Source: a virus
IMG/VR virus record: IMGVR_UViG_3300027365_000004
Location: 1-40,061 of that record
Strand: one strand, 5' to 3'
Length of the DNA stretch: 40,061 nt
Within the stretch, counting starts at the first letter, position 1; every line of letters starts with the position of its first letter. This document shows positions 36,439 to 40,061 of the stretch, in pieces. Under the pieces are notes generated by a model. The model did not search any database. It was not told the origin of the DNA and worked only from the letters and a program-made list of their open reading frames with translations. A program made the translations under genes and the position numbers.

Positions 36439-38192
36439 TATCGTTTCCTTCGTTTGGGATTGGCTGATGCGAAGCGCCCGGTACGGCCCGGGTGCTGATG
36501 ACGGTTGTGCTGGAGCGGATCGGCCGCCCACTTCTCGAACTCGCGACGGCGGATCGCCGCTTCTTCCTTCTCTTGGTCTTTCGCCATTGCGTTGACGAAG
36601 TACCGGCAGGCGGAGGCGAGAGCGTCGAGGCGATCATCGTGGACGAGCGCCCCACGGTCGCGGGTGACGTTGCATAGCTGGTGGGCTAGCGTGTACAGTT
36701 GGCGCTTCTCGGCGCTGACGTGCGTAGTGCTGTCCCAGTCTTGCAGGATCACGGACTCATCAACGATCAGGGAGCCTCGGGCCATGATCGGCTCAAGGGT
36801 GTCGATGATGCGGGTTTCCTTCTGCTGGCTGTTCCACTCGTCCTCGACGTTGCACTTGTAGTGCTGACGGAGGATGGGCAGCCAGACCTGAATGAAGGCA
36901 CCGTAACCCATGTTCTGCTCGACGCGGATAAGGTTGGGCTTCCACTTCGCCGCGAGCTTGGCGAGGCGAGTCAGGCGTTCCTTGTCGTAGCCACCGGGTA
37001 CGCCGCCGACCGCTCGGACGAACAGCTTACCATTGAGGTGGTCCACGATGGCGTACGCTGTCTCGTCGCCGTTCTTGCCGCCGCCGGCAGGGTCGATGAA
37101 CATGAGCCGAGTGAAGGTGTCGGATAGCTCCTTGCCTACCTCGTGCGGTGCCATGACATCGAACTGCTGATGGCCGACCTGATAGCTGCGCCGGAACTCC
37201 GCCGACATGCCACGTTCAACGACGAGCGGCAGGCGGTCGTTGAGGTTCATGACGACGAGAGCGATGGGCTTGAGCGGGTAGCGCTCGGCGTCGGCCAGCT
37301 TGGTGTTCAGCATGTACTGGAGCTGGAAGCTGGACGGGCCTTGGTCGCGCTCTTTCTTCTGTAGGAACTCCTCGTCTTGGAGCTTAGGGTCGACGGGCTG
37401 CCCTTGATCGAGCGCGAGGCCGCCACCGGACTGGAGCCCGGGGTTGCTGGCGACGCGGCGCTTGATGATCGGGGCGAGCATCCCGCCGTAGTTCTGCATC
37501 TGCTCGTCGGTCGGGTATCGGCCGGTCCAGATACGGACGGCGAAGCCACGGCCGGGCAGCGTGTTGTAGATCGAGGCATCGGTCTGCGGCGTCCCGAGGT
37601 ACACGATCCGGCCAGTCTGGCAGATCGAGGAGAACTCGCGGGTCAGCCCGAGCAGCACTTCTCGCTGCCCCGGCGTCCGGGCGTTCTTCGGGGATTCCAC
37701 GTCGTCGGCGATCAGAAGGTCGGCACGCTTGCCCGGCAGGTTGCCGGTGATGCCGACGCACGCCACGCTGGGCGACTTATCGACGCCTTTCAGCTCGCCG
37801 TACACGTCGAATGCCTCGGTGCTGACCCGGTCGCCCCGGTTACGGTCGGGGCGTAGGCAGGCGAGGCAGGGCATGTGCAGGATCAGCCGGGTGACGAGGG
37901 TGGCGATCTCGTTCGCCTGTGTGCCACCGGCTGACACGATGAGAACTCGGAACTTTGGGTCGTGGATCAGACACCATACAGCGAAGATTGCGGTGATCGT
38001 GGACTTGGCCTGCCCGCGCTGGGCCTGCACCATGAGGTAGTGCGGCCCGTACTGGAGGTAGCCCCCGATGTCTTCCTGAATCTCGGTCGAGTCGAACCCA
38101 AGGAACTCCATACAGTCCCGAAGGAAGGTGACGAACTCCTTGTAGTGCCCTTGCAGCACCATGAGGAGCTGAATGCGTTTGCGAAGGTCCAT
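36438..38192 (-). CDS. Terminase large subunit (DNA maturase B, T7 gp19-like)
   Basis: The product is 584 aa (T7 gp19 is 586 aa). Walker A variant AQRGQAKST at about 57-65, Walker B LLIADDVES near 165 and nuclease motif FIDPAGGGKNGDETAYAIVD near 350-370, followed by DRLDALASACRYF near the C-terminus. It would pump concatemeric DNA into procapsids through the portal and cut the ends. It follows the small subunit by one base. Confidence 0.96.
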   Translation of the reverse strand: MDLRKRIQLLMVLQGHYKEFVTFLRDCMEFLGFDSTEIQEDIGGYLQYGPHYLMVQAQRGQAKSTITAIFAVWCLIHDPKFRVLIVSAGGTQANEIATLVTRLILHMPCLACLRPDRNRGDRVSTEAFDVYGELKGVDKSPSVACVGITGNLPGKRADLLIADDVESPKNARTPGQREVLLGLTREFSSICQTGRIVYLGTPQTDASIYNTLPGRGFAVRIWTGRYPTDEQMQNYGGMLAPIIKRRVASNPGLQSGGGLALDQGQPVDPKLQDEEFLQKKERDQGPSSFQLQYMLNTKLADAERYPLKPIALVVMNLNDRLPLVVERGMSAEFRRSYQVGHQQFDVMAPHEVGKELSDTFTRLMFIDPAGGGKNGDETAYAIVDHLNGKLFVRAVGGVPGGYDKERLTRLAKLAAKWKPNLIRVEQNMGYGAFIQVWLPILRQHYKCNVEDEWNSQQKETRIIDTLEPIMARGSLIVDESVILQDWDSTTHVSAEKRQLYTLAHQLCNVTRDRGALVHDDRLDALASACRYFVNAMAKDQEKEEAAIRRREFEKWAADPLQHNRHQHPGRTGRFASANPKRRKR

Positions 38193-38193
38193 G

Positions 38194-38493
38194 TCAGTGC
38201 GTCATCCCATAGGTTGCGCCCTCCATCGCTAGGTCTGCGTCCTCGGCGGAGAAGCCTCGGGCTTTGGCCCGGCTGCGCAGGGCCTCCTTGAGCTGGGCGA
38301 CTTCATCATCGTCGTCATCGACGGCTGCGATGTTGTTGTCCTTGAGGAACTTGGCGATTACCGCCATCTGCGGAGCAGACAGCGAGGCCGGAATCTCCTC
38401 GCCCTCCTCGTTGGTGCTCGGTTCGAGAAGGGAGAGCAGGTATTCGGTGAAGATAGCGTGAAGCTGGCCGAGCTTGTCACTCGTCGCTGCCAT
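38194..38493 (-). CDS. Terminase small subunit (DNA maturase A, T7 gp18-like)
   Basis: The product is 99 aa (T7 gp18 is 89 aa), starting MAATSDKLGQLHAIFTEYLL. An N-terminal helical segment, SAPQMAVIAKFLKDNNIAAV near the middle, and an acidic stretch (DDDDDE) fit phage gp18-like subunits, which select the DNA for packaging. It overlaps the holin gene end by 17 bp and precedes the large subunit. Confidence 0.87.
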   Translation of the reverse strand: MAATSDKLGQLHAIFTEYLLSLLEPSTNEEGEEIPASLSAPQMAVIAKFLKDNNIAAVDDDDDEVAQLKEALRSRAKARGFSAEDADLAMEGATYGMTH

Positions 38494-38728
38494 GATCTTT
38501 CTCCCTTGCTCGTTTGGTGTTGACGCGAATCTCCTTCCGTCGCTTGATGCGCGGAGTAATCCAGCGGTCCTTGATTAGAAAGTAGATTTGAAGTAAGGTG
38601 TACACGAGAGTCGCTACCACGAGGATGTCGGGTAGCGGAATCCCGAATACAGTGATGCCCCCTGCCGCGATGGAGGGGGCCAGCTTAGAGGCAGCCGAAG
38701 TAACCCCCTCCATCTGCGTAGACATCAT
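38477..38728 (-). CDS. Class II-type holin (T7 gp17.5-like)
   Basis: The product is 83 aa, starting MMSTQMEGVTSAASKLAPSI. Two hydrophobic segments (about 20-30 and 35-53, ILVVATLVYTLLQIYFLI) and a strongly basic C-terminus (DRWITPRIKRRKEIRVNTKR) match the T7 holin layout, including the VYTLLQI segment and the place right after the tail fiber. GGAGG is only one base from the first ATG and four from the second (38725), so start at Met2 is likely; Met6 could also serve. It would permeabilise the inner membrane to release endolysin. Confidence 0.83.
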   Translation of the reverse strand: MMSTQMEGVTSAASKLAPSIAAGGITVFGIPLPDILVVATLVYTLLQIYFLIKDRWITPRIKRRKEIRVNTKRAREKDHGSDE

Positions 38729-38740
38729 GCCTCCTTGTTG

Positions 38741-40061
38741 TTATAGGATATGACCACCGAACCAGCTAGGCACAGTACCGGACGTGTTAGCATGGATAGT
38801 CACTTGGCCGGCTTGGTAAACCGCCATACGATCACCGGCATTCATGTAGATGTACACCTCGATACGGGCAGAGGTATACGTGTTCCCGCCGTTGAGGTCG
38901 GCACCGCCCGGAGCAAAGCCTTGCGGGCCGCCCGGCTGGGAACCACTACCATCCATGCGCACACCATTCTTCATGAACCCGAAGTTCGCGGCTTGGTCGT
39001 TATTAGGGCGACGCATTAACTGCGCAAAGAAGTAGTACATCCCTGCGATGGGTGCAACGAACTCGTGGTTAGTACGGTCGAACAGAGAATCAGGATACCA
39101 CCAAGATGTGTCGTGGCCCGAGAAGTACGTATCCTGCGCCAAATCCGTCCAGCTAACCTTCGTGTTGCCTGTACCAGTAGTCTGTACTATAGTCTTAGGA
39201 ACTTGGAAGTACAGTGCTTGGTTAACGGGCGTGCGGGTATAGCCGCCAACTAGCTCTTTGCGAGCGTCTATCTCAGTCTTGGTGTAGTACCGAGAGTCGT
39301 GGTCCCCGCTGGTCTTATGTGTAGCCAGTGCTTGTGAGGCAGAAGCTACCGCAGAACTGACTGCCTTGGCAGTTGCTGCTACTGCGGAGCTGGTGCTGCC
39401 TGTGCTGTCTGAGAGCTGGACGATACCAGCCGTGTTGGTGGTCGCCGTCGGCAGCTCGCTCTCGCGGAGATACTGCGGGTGCGGATCGGTCGCGCCTTCG
39501 TGCGTCGATACCGCGTTAGCAGCCGAGGCGCTGGAGATTGTGGTGGCCTGTGCGTTCGTGGTCAGCTCGCCAGAGGCGGAGCCTACGTTGTAGCTCGCCG
39601 CCTCACCCAGCCCCGAGGTCAGGGCGTACTGCGGGTGCGGATTGCTGGCGTTGGTGTGCGCAGTGACGGCGTTGTTCACGACCGACGTGACCCGAGAGTT
39701 GGTGGTCAGCTCTCCTGTTGCGATCCCGACATCGTAGGCGGCTGCTCCGCCGACTTCTTCTGCGGTGAGGTACTGCGGGTGGGGGTCGGCTGCCGCTTCG
39801 TGGTCGGCAATTCCTTGCCCAACGGCAGATGAAACTTCACTCGTTGAGAGGACATCGAGGTTGCTCCGGGCTACGATGGCGTCGTTGACATCGCTGAGGT
39901 TGTTGGACCCAAGCATCAGGTCGCTGGTGTCGCCACCTGAGAGCTGGTCAACGCGGTACGAGAGGTCGTCCAGCTCCGCTTGGAAGGTCTGCACGTCGTC
40001 TGCCACGGCTACAGCGTCCGCCGCGTCACTGGCTGCCGCGTTGGCGGTGCTGAGGGCGGTG
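38741..40061 (-). CDS. Tail fiber protein, C-terminal part (continues from 1-1224)
   Basis: This is the same gene as 1-1224; the frame is open to the window end and bases 39935-40061 duplicate 1-127. After the heptad stalk come three DPHPQYL/NPHPQYA repeats, about 60 residues apart, typical of fiber shafts. The last roughly 140 residues look C1q-like: HEFVAPIAGMYYFFAQL, FGFMKNGVRM, MNAGDRMAVYQAG and the end SWFGGHIL. GC falls to about 47-55% here, against over 60% in the shaft. It is the likely receptor-binding tip. A GTG at 40006 that can be read as a start is internal to the full gene. Confidence 0.9.
   Translation of the reverse strand, partial: TALSTANAAASDAADAVAVADDVQTFQAELDDLSYRVDQLSGGDTSDLMLGSNNLSDVNDAIVARSNLDVLSTSEVSSAVGQGIADHEAAADPHPQYLTAEEVGGAAAYDVGIATGELTTNSRVTSVVNNAVTAHTNASNPHPQYALTSGLGEAASYNVGSASGELTTNAQATTISSASAANAVSTHEGATDPHPQYLRESELPTATTNTAGIVQLSDSTGSTSSAVAATAKAVSSAVASASQALATHKTSGDHDSRYYTKTEIDARKELVGGYTRTPVNQALYFQVPKTIVQTTGTGNTKVSWTDLAQDTYFSGHDTSWWYPDSLFDRTNHEFVAPIAGMYYFFAQLMRRPNNDQAANFGFMKNGVRMDGSGSQPGGPQGFAPGGADLNGGNTYTSARIEVYIYMNAGDRMAVYQAGQVTIHANTSGTVPSWFGGHIL
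39935..40061. repeat. 127-bp terminal overlap, copy 2
   Basis: Identical to bases 1-127. Together they close the circle inside the tail fiber gene; the frame joins without a shift. Confidence 0.97.

Noticed and set aside
38741-40006. Separate 421-aa fiber gene starting with GTG at 40006
   Set aside because: The frame continues upstream through the circle joint to the ATG at 1224 with a T7-type N-terminus; the GTG is an internal Val codon.

Overview
The window is a complete, circularly closed genome of a T7-like podovirus (Autographiviridae, single-subunit RNA polymerase group). The first 127 bases are repeated exactly at the end, so the unique length is 39,934 bp. 127 is also a common assembler overlap length, so this repeat looks like contig closure, not the phage's own terminal repeat. 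Every supported gene lies on the minus strand and is transcribed from high to low coordinates. The RNA polymerase gene follows the replication genes and directly precedes the structural genes. That order is typical of the phiKMV-like branch, not of T7 itself, where the polymerase gene is early. Coding GC is high (often 60-70% by eye), which suggests a GC-rich proteobacterial host; the host cannot be named from sequence. No integrase, repressor, tRNA or CRISPR array was seen, so a strictly lytic phage is inferred.

Layout in transcription order. (1) About 33.2-34.6 kb is a gene-free control region of about 1.4 kb. It holds one phage-type promoter, five candidate tandem host sigma70 promoters, palindromes and a pair of 25-bp imperfect repeats at its edges. 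By synteny it probably contains the physical genome ends. (2) About 28.1-33.2 kb holds some fifteen small early genes of unknown function, tightly packed with frequent ATGA or TGATG overlaps. (3) About 18.1-28.1 kb is the DNA module: primase, helicase, a 45-aa protein, DNA polymerase, a probable ssDNA-binding protein, 5'-3' exonuclease, a CxxC miniprotein, endonuclease VII, a small unknown gene, phosphoesterase, dNMP kinase and DNA ligase. (4) 15.7-18.1 kb is the RNA polymerase. (5) 15.7 kb down to 1.2 kb is the virion module: two small accessory genes (one a low-GC acetyltransferase-like gene), a gp7.3-like protein, portal, scaffold, capsid, terminator, tail tubes A and B, and three internal virion proteins. 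(6) From 1.2 kb through the artificial end to 34.6 kb lie the tail fiber (805 aa, split by the window ends), holin, small and large terminase, a small unknown gene, endolysin, a membrane protein, Rz/Rz1 spanins and a last small membrane protein.

How the parts fit together (inference). Host RNA polymerase would start from the tandem promoters and read the early genes and the replication module through to the phage RNA polymerase. The phage enzyme would then use its own promoters. Five near-identical copies of a 17-18 bp motif related to the T7 promoter core (CCACTAATAGGAT) sit upstream of the early region, the replication module, the virion module, the capsid and the tail fiber, and one degenerate copy precedes the helicase. 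A strong hairpin terminator after the capsid gene parallels T7 T-phi and would lower expression of the genes beyond it; the tail fiber/packaging/lysis block has its own promoter.

The most notable points are the promoter family, the tandem promoter array with flanking repeats, an exact 22-bp ribosome-binding leader shared by two unrelated genes, the mosaic tail fiber with heptad stalk and C1q-like tip, and the compositionally foreign acetyltransferase-like gene.
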